From DATAAM01 sp036260075 (lineage in GTDB: Bacteria > Actinomycetota > Acidimicrobiia > Acidimicrobiales > JAHWLA01), in NCBI GenBank assembly GCA_036260075.1, contig DATAAM010000060.1, positions 1-9,302 on the forward strand: a DNA stretch of 9,302 nt, read 5' to 3'. The translations under genes and the position numbers were made by a program. Positions 1 to 6,102 of this stretch are shown here, piece by piece; the stretch's first letter is position 1, and the number at the start of each line of letters is the position of its first letter. The notes under the pieces were generated by a model. The model saw only the letters and a list, made by a program, of their open reading frames with translations, made no database searches and had not been told where the DNA came from.

Positions 1-1173
1 ACGGCGGCGGAGGCCATCGCGGCCCGCATCGACGACACCACCCGCCAGGACCTCAACCAGGCGTCGCGCTGCACCCTGCCCCCGGCGGGCGACTCGCTGG
101 GCGGCGCCGGGTGGGCCTACAAGCCCGCGGCGTGCGCCTCCAACGAGGGCATGGACGTGCCCGAGGTGAAGGCCCAGGGCGACAACGGGGGGAGGCCCGC
201 GCTGGGGACGGCGTCGGTGGTGTGCCCGCGGCCCCCGGGCGGACGGCTCACGGCCGAGGCGGACTCCCGCCTCACAGGGGTGGTGGCCGTCGACCGCTCC
301 TGGACCAAGACGGCCGTGGAGCGCACGGCGGCAGGCGTGACCTCCACGGTCACGGCGGTGGCCGAGGGCATCAACATCGCGGACACGATCTTCATCGCCG
401 AGGTGCGCTCCACGGCCACGTCGGCCTCCAACGGACGGCCCAGGCGCAACCAGATGTCGATCCACGACGTCTCGGTGCGGGGCGTGCGGGTGGGGACCCA
501 GGACCTCTGCACCGCCGAGTGCAACCTGCAGAACCTCGAGCGCGACCTCAACGCCCTGGCGGGCGGGCGCATCGTCTTCCGCACAGGCAAGGGGGTCAAC
601 TCCGGCCTCGACCAGGCGCTCCTGGAGGGCAGCCCCAAGGGCGCCCAGACGGCGGTGCAGAAGTCGGTGGCCCGCCAGGCCTCGGACCGGGCGCTGGTGG
701 GCGACTTCACCACCGAGATCCCCGCTTTCGAGATGACGGTGTTCAACGACAACACATACTGGGGCCGGGCCCGGCAGATCTACCAGTTCGCGGGCGTGTC
801 GTCCTCGGCCACCTACAACGTCGTGGTGCGACCCAGCTTCGTCGACCCCGGCCTGCCCCCCGAGGCGGGCGGGGGCGGGGACCTCGGCACCCCCGAACTG
901 GGCGGCACCCCCTTCGACGGCGCCGTGGAGGGCCTCTCGGGCGGCGGCGGTGTGGACTTCGAGACCCGGCCCGCGGGGCGAACCCTCCTCCGGGGCGACG
1001 GTGACAACGACAATCCCTTCGTTCAGGCGCTGCAGGCTGTGGCCAGGGGCCTCAGGCTGTTCCTCACCAGCCCCCGTCACGCCCTGCTCCTGCTGACGGC
1101 GTGGGCGCTGCTCGGCTCGCCCGCCGTGCTGGGCAGGCGCCGGCGGCTGCTCAGAGGCGTAGAAGCGGACTGA
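1..1173 (+). CDS. Secreted protein with C-terminal membrane anchor, function unknown (5'-truncated by window edge)
   Basis: The reading frame is open from base 1, so the true start and any signal peptide lie upstream; 390 residues are visible and end at a TGA. I do not recognise the family. Most of the fragment looks extracellular: rich in Thr, Ser, Ala and Gly, with several Cys in the first third, then Gly/Pro-rich low-complexity linker around residues 280-320. A hydrophobic stretch at about 361-377 (ALLLLTAWALLGSPAVL) followed by RRRR and a short tail is a typical stop-transfer anchor, placing the bulk outside the membrane. There is no LPxTG-like sortase signal. Third positions are strongly G/C, as in the housekeeping genes here. 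It is followed by a gene-free region and a convergent gene, so it is probably last in its operon. Coding status is secure; function is not assigned. Confidence 0.85.
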   Translation, partial: TAAEAIAARIDDTTRQDLNQASRCTLPPAGDSLGGAGWAYKPAACASNEGMDVPEVKAQGDNGGRPALGTASVVCPRPPGGRLTAEADSRLTGVVAVDRSWTKTAVERTAAGVTSTVTAVAEGINIADTIFIAEVRSTATSASNGRPRRNQMSIHDVSVRGVRVGTQDLCTAECNLQNLERDLNALAGGRIVFRTGKGVNSGLDQALLEGSPKGAQTAVQKSVARQASDRALVGDFTTEIPAFEMTVFNDNTYWGRARQIYQFAGVSSSATYNVVVRPSFVDPGLPPEAGGGGDLGTPELGGTPFDGAVEGLSGGGGVDFETRPAGRTLLRGDGDNDNPFVQALQAVARGLRLFLTSPRHALLLLTAWALLGSPAVLGRRRRLLRGVEAD

Positions 1174-1500
1174 CACCATGCGACTGCATGAGCCTGACGC
1201 CACGTGCACCCGAGTGGGTTCGAATCGGTTGACTGACAGCTCCCGGTAGGTCACGAGGTCACCATTGAGCGAAACCGGTCACGGGCGTTTCGATCCCGCA
1301 CGCGGTGGCTCTGGCAACAGCTCTGCGGACACGGCCTGTGCCGCCCGGATGAACAGGCCGCGCAATTGCGTATCAGGCGTGAAAAAGTGAGCGGAGCGGG
1401 GACCCACGATGGCCGCGAGCCAAACGGGCTGGCGGGAACGGGAGGAGCGGGGCTCCAGGGGCCCCGCTCCTCTTTCACGTTTGATGGTCCTGTCGAGTGC
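1174..1500. other. Gene-free region with inverted repeats; possible structured RNA
   Basis: I see no convincing gene here. It holds an 8-bp hairpin (1332-1339 with 1353-1360, 13-nt loop), immediately followed by a perfect 10-bp palindrome CGCAATTGCG (1361-1370), and then the terminator-like hairpin at 1442-1472. The sequence GGTCAC occurs three times (1249, 1257, 1277). The spacing of structures ending in a terminator would fit a small RNA on the plus strand, but I found no convincing promoter and recognise no RNA family. Confidence 0.3.
1442..1475 (+). terminator. Strong intrinsic-terminator-like hairpin
   Basis: A perfect 12-bp stem, GAGGAGCGGGGC (1442-1453) with GCCCCGCTCCTC (1461-1472), closes a 7-nt loop and is followed by TTT and soon another TTT (1473-1482 region). 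The T-tract lies on the plus-strand side, so it best fits termination of plus-strand transcription. It sits between the convergent genes ending at 1173 and 1501. The T-tract is short, but GC-rich actinobacteria often lack long ones. Confidence 0.65.
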
Positions 1501-2172
1501 CTAGACGTGGATGCACAGCTTGTGCCATACGTGGTAATTGCCGCCTGCCACTGTCACGTGGACAGATGTATCACCAAGTGTCGTTGTAATTGTTCTTAAC
1601 TCGTGATGCACGGGGTCGGAGACGACCAACGGTAACAAGTCTAACTTGCTCTTGAAGACGGTGCAAGCGTGTATCGTGGCTACCGCACCCTGCACCAGGA
1701 AGCTTAAGGCACCGGTGGCGCAGCTGTGACCTCCGACAGTGTCCGGAATTGCATTGACGACTCCTACGAGCATGCCTGTTACGATGAGCATGCTCCCGGC
1801 GCTCACCCAGTTGAACCGTTGCCCGAGGTTCGTGGCGCCGTTGCCCCAAGAGTGCCCGCACCAACCAGACACCATTCCACTTGCGGTACTGAAGTCGGCG
1901 TTCGGTGCGCAGACAAACAACCCCGGTGTTGCGAAACCGAAGGGGAGTAACTTGGGCAGTGTGTGCAGCGTCAAGCTTCCCCCGCCCGCACCCGCTGTTG
2001 TTGTCGTTGTGCCGACGCCGGGATAGAAGAGCCCAGGCGACGAGATAGTAGCCGTTCCCTGGCCGGCGCAGACGTTCTCCGAGTGGGCTCTGGCGGGTTG
2101 GGCCGGGGCCAGGGCCGCCAGGACCGATCCCACGAGCACTGCCGTCAGCAGCGCTCCCAATCGACGTCTCAT
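1501..2172 (-). CDS. Small secreted cysteine-containing protein, function unknown
   Basis: A 223-residue protein starting at ATG 2172 on the minus strand, with an AAAGGA ribosome binding site about 7 nt upstream. Residues 1-29 form a classic Sec signal peptide: an RRR basic start, a hydrophobic core (LLTAVLVGSVLAAL) and a likely cleavage after ARA. The mature part is rich in Gly, Thr, Val and His, with a TTTTT run at 55-59 and six Cys (35, 88, 105, 151, 170, 220) that could form up to three disulfides. Residues 128-142 are hydrophobic but short, probably buried rather than spanning. I do not recognise the family. Base composition is visibly less GC-rich and codon choice looser than in the flanking genes, suggesting acquisition by transfer or weak codon selection. 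It stands alone on its strand. Coding is supported by the ribosome site and signal peptide. Confidence 0.72.
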   Translation of the reverse strand: MRRRLGALLTAVLVGSVLAALAPAQPARAHSENVCAGQGTATISSPGLFYPGVGTTTTTAGAGGGSLTLHTLPKLLPFGFATPGLFVCAPNADFSTASGMVSGWCGHSWGNGATNLGQRFNWVSAGSMLIVTGMLVGVVNAIPDTVGGHSCATGALSFLVQGAVATIHACTVFKSKLDLLPLVVSDPVHHELRTITTTLGDTSVHVTVAGGNYHVWHKLCIHV

Positions 2173-2294
2173 TGTGTTGTCCTTTCGCTTGATTGACGAA
2201 GCGAAGGCCGAGTCCGTCCGTTCCCCCCGTGGCGCCGGCCGGGTGCCCCCCTTGCCCCCGGTCTGAAATCCTCAGCTGCGAAGCCTTCGTCCTC

Positions 2295-2325
2295 TCTCTA
2301 CGAGCGAAAGGGCGGGCAGTGTCAA
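2295..2325 (-). promoter_or_regulatory. Candidate promoter for the small secreted protein
   Basis: On the minus strand a perfect TTGACA (-35-like) lies at 2325-2320, followed 19 nt later by TAGAGA (2300-2295) as a poor -10. The spacing is longer than the usual 16-18 nt, so only the -35-like element is convincing. It lies about 150 bases upstream of the ATG at 2172. Confidence 0.25.
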
Positions 2326-2657
2326 AAGAAACGATCGGTTTCCGAAGATTCACGGCAATGTGAACGAACCGTTAGAGATTTAGAGCGCCCACTGATCACG
2401 CAGGCGCCACAGCGAATGGCCCTCTGTTGGTCAGAAAAAGGACATGCAATGTCCCCCAAATGGGTCTCATCGTCGGATCGGGACTTCTGTTACGGTCACG
2501 GCCAGGAAGCGACCGCGGTCCTCTGCCCCCCATCGGACCCGGCTGCCCCGTGAGGTGTGCGGCTCCAGTGGAAGGGGGGACACGAGTTGAGCGCAGAGAC
2601 GCATCCAATACCACGGAGACGTCCGATGGGGGCCTCTGCTCGCCCCCTCCTCCATTC

Positions 2658-2675
2658 GCCGGCTCTTCGGCCGGC
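2658..2675 (+). other. Short hairpin in leader
   Basis: GCCGGC (2658-2663) pairs with GCCGGC (2670-2675) around the six-base loop TCTTCG. It is not followed by a T-tract, so it is more likely an RNA structure or a palindromic protein site than a terminator. It may be chance in such GC-rich DNA. Confidence 0.25.
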
Positions 2676-2715
2676 ATCCGAGTCGACGCACGCAACGCGG
2701 CACGCCCGTCGTCCG

Positions 2716-2745
2716 CCGTCGGAGGCTTTCGTCCGACGGTCGTTT
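2716..2745 (+). other. Hairpin in leader, terminator- or operator-like
   Basis: A perfect 8-bp stem, CCGTCGGA (2716-2723) with TCCGACGG (2732-2739), has an 8-nt loop and is followed by TCGTTTCC. It lies about 50 bases upstream of the mini-ORF start. The weak T-tract makes it either a poor terminator, possibly an attenuator for the downstream block, or a dyad operator. Confidence 0.35.
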
Positions 2746-2794
2746 CCACGCCCAATCACATCAAGGCCGGATCGACGGAAGAAAGGAGCCGACC

Positions 2795-2824
2795 ATGCGT
2801 CGCTGGGTTGCTGCGGGTGGCTGA
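2795..2824 (+). CDS. Nine-residue mini-ORF upstream of the radical SAM gene (leader peptide or minimal precursor)
   Basis: ATG at 2795 is preceded by AAAGGAG (2782-2788) with a 6-nt gap, the best ribosome binding site in the window. The frame encodes MRRWVAAGG and stops at TGA 2822-2824. The next gene starts 103 bases later. The strong site argues for real translation, yet no longer product is possible from this ATG. It could be a regulatory leader peptide acting with the hairpin just downstream (2845-2879), or a very short precursor for the neighbouring radical SAM enzyme. Precursors this small are known in natural products (the pentapeptide precursors of biarylitides, modified by a P450), though I know of no radical SAM counterpart. 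The alternative is a chance site, or a start displaced by a sequence error. Confidence 0.4.
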   Translation: MRRWVAAGG

Positions 2825-2844
2825 TCGCCCGGAGGTGTCTTGAC

Positions 2845-2879
2845 GCGGCGGGGGCCGTCTTCGCCGGCGGCCCCGCCGC
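2845..2879 (+). other. Strong GC hairpin between mini-ORF and radical SAM gene
   Basis: Twelve base pairs with one bulged G: GCGGCGGGG (2845-2853) with CCCCGCCGC (2871-2879), then CCG (2855-2857) with CGG (2868-2870), and a 10-nt loop. It starts 20 bases after the mini-ORF stop and ends 48 bases before the radical SAM ATG. No T-tract follows, so it is not a classical terminator. Its place fits a structure whose folding could respond to ribosomes on the mini-ORF. Confidence 0.4.
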
Positions 2880-2927
2880 AGTCCGTTCGCCCGGTCCGGA
2901 TGTCCCGAAGAAGCGAGGCAGTGTTCG

Positions 2928-4328
2928 ATGATCCCGTTCGAGTCGTTTTCCTATCCCCTGTTCGACCTCGCCTATCGAGCCGACCACGAAGCGGTCCTCG
3001 AAGCGTTCCTCGCCTCGCCTGCTGAGGACGTGTTCGGCGGTGGACTGAAGGGCCTCTACGTCCACATCCCGTTCTGCGACACGATCTGCGACTTCTGTCC
3101 GTTCGTGAAGAGCGTCGGCTCCGAGGAGCGCATCCGGGCCTACATGGGCGCGCTGCACCGTGAGCTCGAGACGCTGGGCAGCAAGCCCCGCATGGCGGAG
3201 TGGACGCTCGACGCCGTCTACATCGGCGGCGGCACGCCGTCGGTGCTCTCGGAGGAGCAGCTGACGGCGCTCGTCACCACGATCCGCAAGTCGTTCCGGC
3301 TCTCGCCCGACGTGGAGATCACGTTCGAGGTCGAGCCCAAGAGCGCCACCGACTCGAAGCTCGCCACCATGGCCGGGCTGGGCGCCACCCGTGTCAGCTT
3401 CGGCGTGCAGACGCTCGACCCCACCGTCCGGACGCTGGTGAACCTCACCGCCACGCTCGACGACGTGTACCGCACCATCGAGCTGTCGACCAAGCACTTC
3501 GCCCGCACCAACGTCGACATGATGGTCGGCTTCCCGTCGCAGACCCGCGACTCCGTCCTCGCCGAGATGGACGAGATCGGCCGGTCGGGGATCGGGAGCG
3601 TGTCCGTCTACCCCGTCGACTACGTGATGACGATGCCGGGCTGGCTCGACCGCATCCGTCGCGGCCAGATCGACCGGCCTGCTTCGCTCGCCGAGCGCTC
3701 CGACCAGTTCCACGAGGCCCGGGCCGCGCTGATGAAGCACTTCGACGAGCAGAACATGTACTGCTTCGGCACCGAGTCGATCGCCGCCGTTCGCTACATG
3801 TTCGAGATCCTGTACGGCACCTACCGCGACGAGTGCGTCGGCGTGGGCTCGGGTGCGTACTCCTTCATGCGGGGCATCGCCTCGTACAACACGGCCGTCG
3901 AGTCGACCTACGTGGAGCAAGCGGGGAGCGGCCGTCTCCCGGTGGCCTGCACCTCGCCCGGCCACGCCTATGAGAAGGGCCTCGTGTTCTTCCCCAAGCG
4001 CCTCAGCTACGACCTGGACGACATGGTCGAGCTGGGCATCGACGAGACATACGGCGAGAAGATCGCACGGCTGGAGGACCTCGGCCTCGTGGACGTCGAC
4101 GGCCGCGTGCTCCGGCTCACGGAAGAGGGCAAGCGCACGTACTCCGAGCTGATGGTCGGCTTCTTCAGCGACCAGCAGCAGCGGCTCTACCGCCGGGTGT
4201 GCAACCGCCTCCAGAGCGAGGTCGGGGTCGTGACGGACGACGAGTGGCGCTCGGGCTCCGCTCGCATCCGCTCGCTCGGAGCGTTCAACGCCATGACGAA
4301 GGGAGCCGCCCGTCGACGGAGTGCCTGA
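2928..4328 (+). CDS. HemN-like radical SAM enzyme
   Basis: 466 residues. The radical SAM cluster motif CX3CX2C is C50-C54-C57 in LYVHIPFCDTICDFC; it should bind a [4Fe-4S] cluster and cleave S-adenosylmethionine. The SAM-binding GGGTPS is at 100-105, EVEP at 134-137 and DMMVGFPSQT at 197-206. The match to coproporphyrinogen III dehydrogenase (HemN) runs full length, including Tyr44 before the first Cys and a C-terminal winged-helix-like part (about 365-425). HemN's fourth cysteine (CX2CXC) is absent: Phe59 stands there. The fold is therefore HemN-like but the reaction is open: a haem-pathway enzyme, a haem-degrading HutW/ChuW type, or a class C radical SAM methyltransferase as in natural-product pathways. 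ATG 2928 is the only plausible start in frame, with GAGG 9 nt upstream. All Ile codons I read are ATC. A tRNA gene starts 15 nt after its stop. Confidence 0.9.
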   Translation: MIPFESFSYPLFDLAYRADHEAVLEAFLASPAEDVFGGGLKGLYVHIPFCDTICDFCPFVKSVGSEERIRAYMGALHRELETLGSKPRMAEWTLDAVYIGGGTPSVLSEEQLTALVTTIRKSFRLSPDVEITFEVEPKSATDSKLATMAGLGATRVSFGVQTLDPTVRTLVNLTATLDDVYRTIELSTKHFARTNVDMMVGFPSQTRDSVLAEMDEIGRSGIGSVSVYPVDYVMTMPGWLDRIRRGQIDRPASLAERSDQFHEARAALMKHFDEQNMYCFGTESIAAVRYMFEILYGTYRDECVGVGSGAYSFMRGIASYNTAVESTYVEQAGSGRLPVACTSPGHAYEKGLVFFPKRLSYDLDDMVELGIDETYGEKIARLEDLGLVDVDGRVLRLTEEGKRTYSELMVGFFSDQQQRLYRRVCNRLQSEVGVVTDDEWRSGSARIRSLGAFNAMTKGAARRRSA

Positions 4329-4343
4329 CGACGTGCAAGACCT

Positions 4344-4416
4344 GCGCCCGTAGCTCAACGGCCAGAGCATCGGTCTTATACACCGAGCGATGCGGGTTCG
4401 AATCCCGCCGGGCGTT
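4344..4416 (+). tRNA. tRNA with UAU anticodon (nominally Ile-AUA) on an Arg-type body
   Basis: The cloverleaf is complete: acceptor GCGCCCG (4344-4350) with CGGGCGT (4409-4415), D stem GCTC/GAGC, anticodon stem TCGGT/ACCGA, loop CTTATAC (4375-4381) and T arm GCGGG-TTCGAAT-CCCGC (4392-4408). The anticodon at 4377-4379 is TAT, reading AUA as isoleucine. Oddities are a G1-U72 wobble end pair and U73 as discriminator, where tRNA-Ile usually has A73. The opening GCGCCCGTAGCTCA matches the start of bacterial tRNA-Arg as I remember it (E. coli tRNA-Arg CCG). CCA is not encoded. Most bacteria read AUA with a lysidine-modified CAU anticodon, so UAU is unusual. The gene lies between the radical SAM enzyme and an ArgRS homologue, probably in one transcript. 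Structure is confident; charging identity is not. Confidence 0.85.
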
Positions 4417-4485
4417 CGACAACAAAGGCCTCGCGACCGCGGCAGGCGTGCATGCCTGACGTGTGGGGTTCTCTGGGGGCGAGCG

Positions 4486-6102
4486 ATGGACGCGTTCGAA
4501 CGACTGGTGACAGCCGCGCTCGGCGGCGGCGCGCCGTCGTCGCACGCGGCCACGCCGGTGCACGTGGAGTCGGTCCCGCAGTCCCGACGAGGCGACGTTC
4601 GAGCAACTGTCGACGGTCGGTCCCGGCCGGCCGACCTGGCCGCGGCGGCGGCAGGCGCGGGCATCGCCGAGCGGTGGGAGGTCGACGGCTCGTGGTTGTA
4701 CCTGCGGCTGCCGGTGGCCTCGATGGTCGACGCCGCCGCCGCCGCCGTGCTCGAGGACGGCGATCGGTACGGGGCCGGCGCCTGCTCGGTCCCGGCCGCC
4801 GTCGAGCTCCGGTTCTCGGACCCGAACCTCAACAAGCCGCTCCATCTGGGGCACCTCCGCAACAACTTCCTCGGCATGGCGCTGTCGGGCCTCTACGCGG
4901 ACGCGGGCGCCGCCGTGCGCCGCGTCACGGTCCACAGCGACTGGGGCCGGCACGTCGCCCAGACCGTGGTCGCCTACCGCCGCTTCGGCCGGGGCACTCC
5001 CGACGACGCCGGCATCAAGGGCGACCACTTCGTCGGGCGGCTCTACACCCGGTTCCACGCCCACTGCGACCCGGCGCTCCACTCCGAGGCCGACGACGTG
5101 CTGCGGCGGATGCACGAAGGAGACCCCGAAACGTGCCGCGAGGCCGCCCGGCTCACCCGGTGGTGCGAAGCGGGGATCGCCCAGACGTACGAGAGGATCG
5201 GATCGACCTTCGACGAGGCCTACCGGGAGAGCGACTTCGTGGGGGCCGGCATCGACATCGTCCGGGCCGCCCACGACGCCGGCCTCTTCCGGGCCCGGGC
5301 CGACGGTGCGGTCGTAGCCACCGTCGAACGCGACGGCGACGACGCCGAGGTCGTGCTGCTCCGCCCCGACGGCACGCCCGTCTTCTTCGTGGCCACGCTC
5401 GGGATCGACCACGCCCGCTATGTGAAAGGCGCGTCCGTCGTCCAGGTGGGCGGCGCAGAGTGGCGTCGTGGCCTTTCCGACTACGTGCAGCTCCTCGAAC
5501 GGTTGCAGGCCCCGTGGTTGGCGAGCTGGCGGGGCGTGTACTACGGCATGGTCGAGCTGCCCGAGGGGCGGATGCAGTCGCGGGCCGGCCGGTTCGTCGA
5601 CGCCGACGCGCTGCTTGCCGACCTTGCCGCCCACCTACGCCGGGAGGGTCGCCTGGCCGGGGCGCCGGAGGACCACGCCGTCGCCGCCCTGAAGCTGTAC
5701 GTGCTGCGCGTGCCGCGGCGCCTGCCCCTCGCGTACGACCGCGACGAGCTGCTCCGGTTCTCCGCCACCGGGTACCGGCGCGTCGCCGCCGTCGCCGACT
5801 GGGCAGCCGGCCGAGGCCCCGACCGAGCCGACGGCGCCGCCACCTCGTCGCCCACCACCGCTCGCCGGGTCGCCGTCCTGTTGAACTCGTTCCCCGCCGT
5901 CCTGCAGAAGGCGACCGAGCGCGACGAGCCCGCGACCGTCGCGCAGTACGTGCTCGAGCTGGCCCGGTGGGCGGACGCCCTCCGGGTGAACGGCGCCGCC
6001 CCCGATCGCCTCCGCCGGGCGATCGGCACCGTGCTCGGGCGCTGCGAAGCCGTGCTGAACCTGCGCGTCCCCGTCGAGCACGCGGTCGCGGTCGCATCGT
6101 GA
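4486..6102 (+). CDS. argS: Arginyl-tRNA synthetase homologue, divergent
   Basis: 538 residues; class Ia synthetase expected to charge tRNA with arginine using ATP. The class I HIGH motif is HLGH (120-123) inside DPNLNKPLHLGHLRNN, a clear ArgRS signature. The KMSKS loop is replaced by GRMQSRAGRFVDADALL (361-377), the degenerate form common in ArgRS. A DALR-type anticodon-binding domain fills about 425-538, with LLNSFPAVLQKA at 465-476. The N-terminal tRNA-contact domain (about 1-100) is short and Ala-rich. Overall length is slightly under the family norm (about 550-590). ATG 4486 is chosen because a G-rich ribosome site (GGGGG) precedes it and longer starts would run into the tRNA. The next gene's GTG overlaps its stop. 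Context with a tRNA and radical SAM gene makes a specialised paralogue possible, but it may be the only argS of the genome. The symbol is therefore provisional. Confidence 0.88.
   Translation: MDAFERLVTAALGGGAPSSHAATPVHVESVPQSRRGDVRATVDGRSRPADLAAAAAGAGIAERWEVDGSWLYLRLPVASMVDAAAAAVLEDGDRYGAGACSVPAAVELRFSDPNLNKPLHLGHLRNNFLGMALSGLYADAGAAVRRVTVHSDWGRHVAQTVVAYRRFGRGTPDDAGIKGDHFVGRLYTRFHAHCDPALHSEADDVLRRMHEGDPETCREAARLTRWCEAGIAQTYERIGSTFDEAYRESDFVGAGIDIVRAAHDAGLFRARADGAVVATVERDGDDAEVVLLRPDGTPVFFVATLGIDHARYVKGASVVQVGGAEWRRGLSDYVQLLERLQAPWLASWRGVYYGMVELPEGRMQSRAGRFVDADALLADLAAHLRREGRLAGAPEDHAVAALKLYVLRVPRRLPLAYDRDELLRFSATGYRRVAAVADWAAGRGPDRADGAATSSPTTARRVAVLLNSFPAVLQKATERDEPATVAQYVLELARWADALRVNGAAPDRLRRAIGTVLGRCEAVLNLRVPVEHAVAVAS

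Larger units (their letters stand above)
2173..2794. other. Long non-coding leader/spacer between divergent genes
   Basis: This stretch separates the minus-strand secreted protein from the plus-strand radical SAM block. Open frames exist on both strands, but they have poor codon bias, Arg/Pro/Ser-rich translations and no recognisable domain. It contains two hairpins near its right end (2658-2675 and 2716-2739). I found no convincing plus-strand promoter; TTGAGC (2587) with TACCAC 16 nt later is only a weak candidate. Confidence 0.5.

Noticed and set aside
1218..1226. GTTCGAATC resembling a tRNA T-loop
   Set aside because: The flanking bases do not form a T stem and no other tRNA arm can be built around it.
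1249..1282. Three copies of GGTCAC as an operator array
   Set aside because: Spacing is irregular and six-base repeats are weak evidence; no plus-strand gene follows.
1385..1425. AGCGGGGACCCA resembles a piece of the cyclic-di-AMP (ydaO) riboswitch
   Set aside because: The other conserved blocks of that riboswitch are not present and no target gene follows on the plus strand.
2840..3025. Open frame with TTG start after GGAGGTG
   Set aside because: The ribosome site is only about 3 nt from the start, the frame overlaps the radical SAM gene, and the product is Arg/Pro/Ser-rich filler.
2496..4877. Very long open frame (793 codons) on the minus strand
   Set aside because: It lies antisense to the radical SAM gene and tRNA, has no domain, and such frames are common opposite GC-rich genes.
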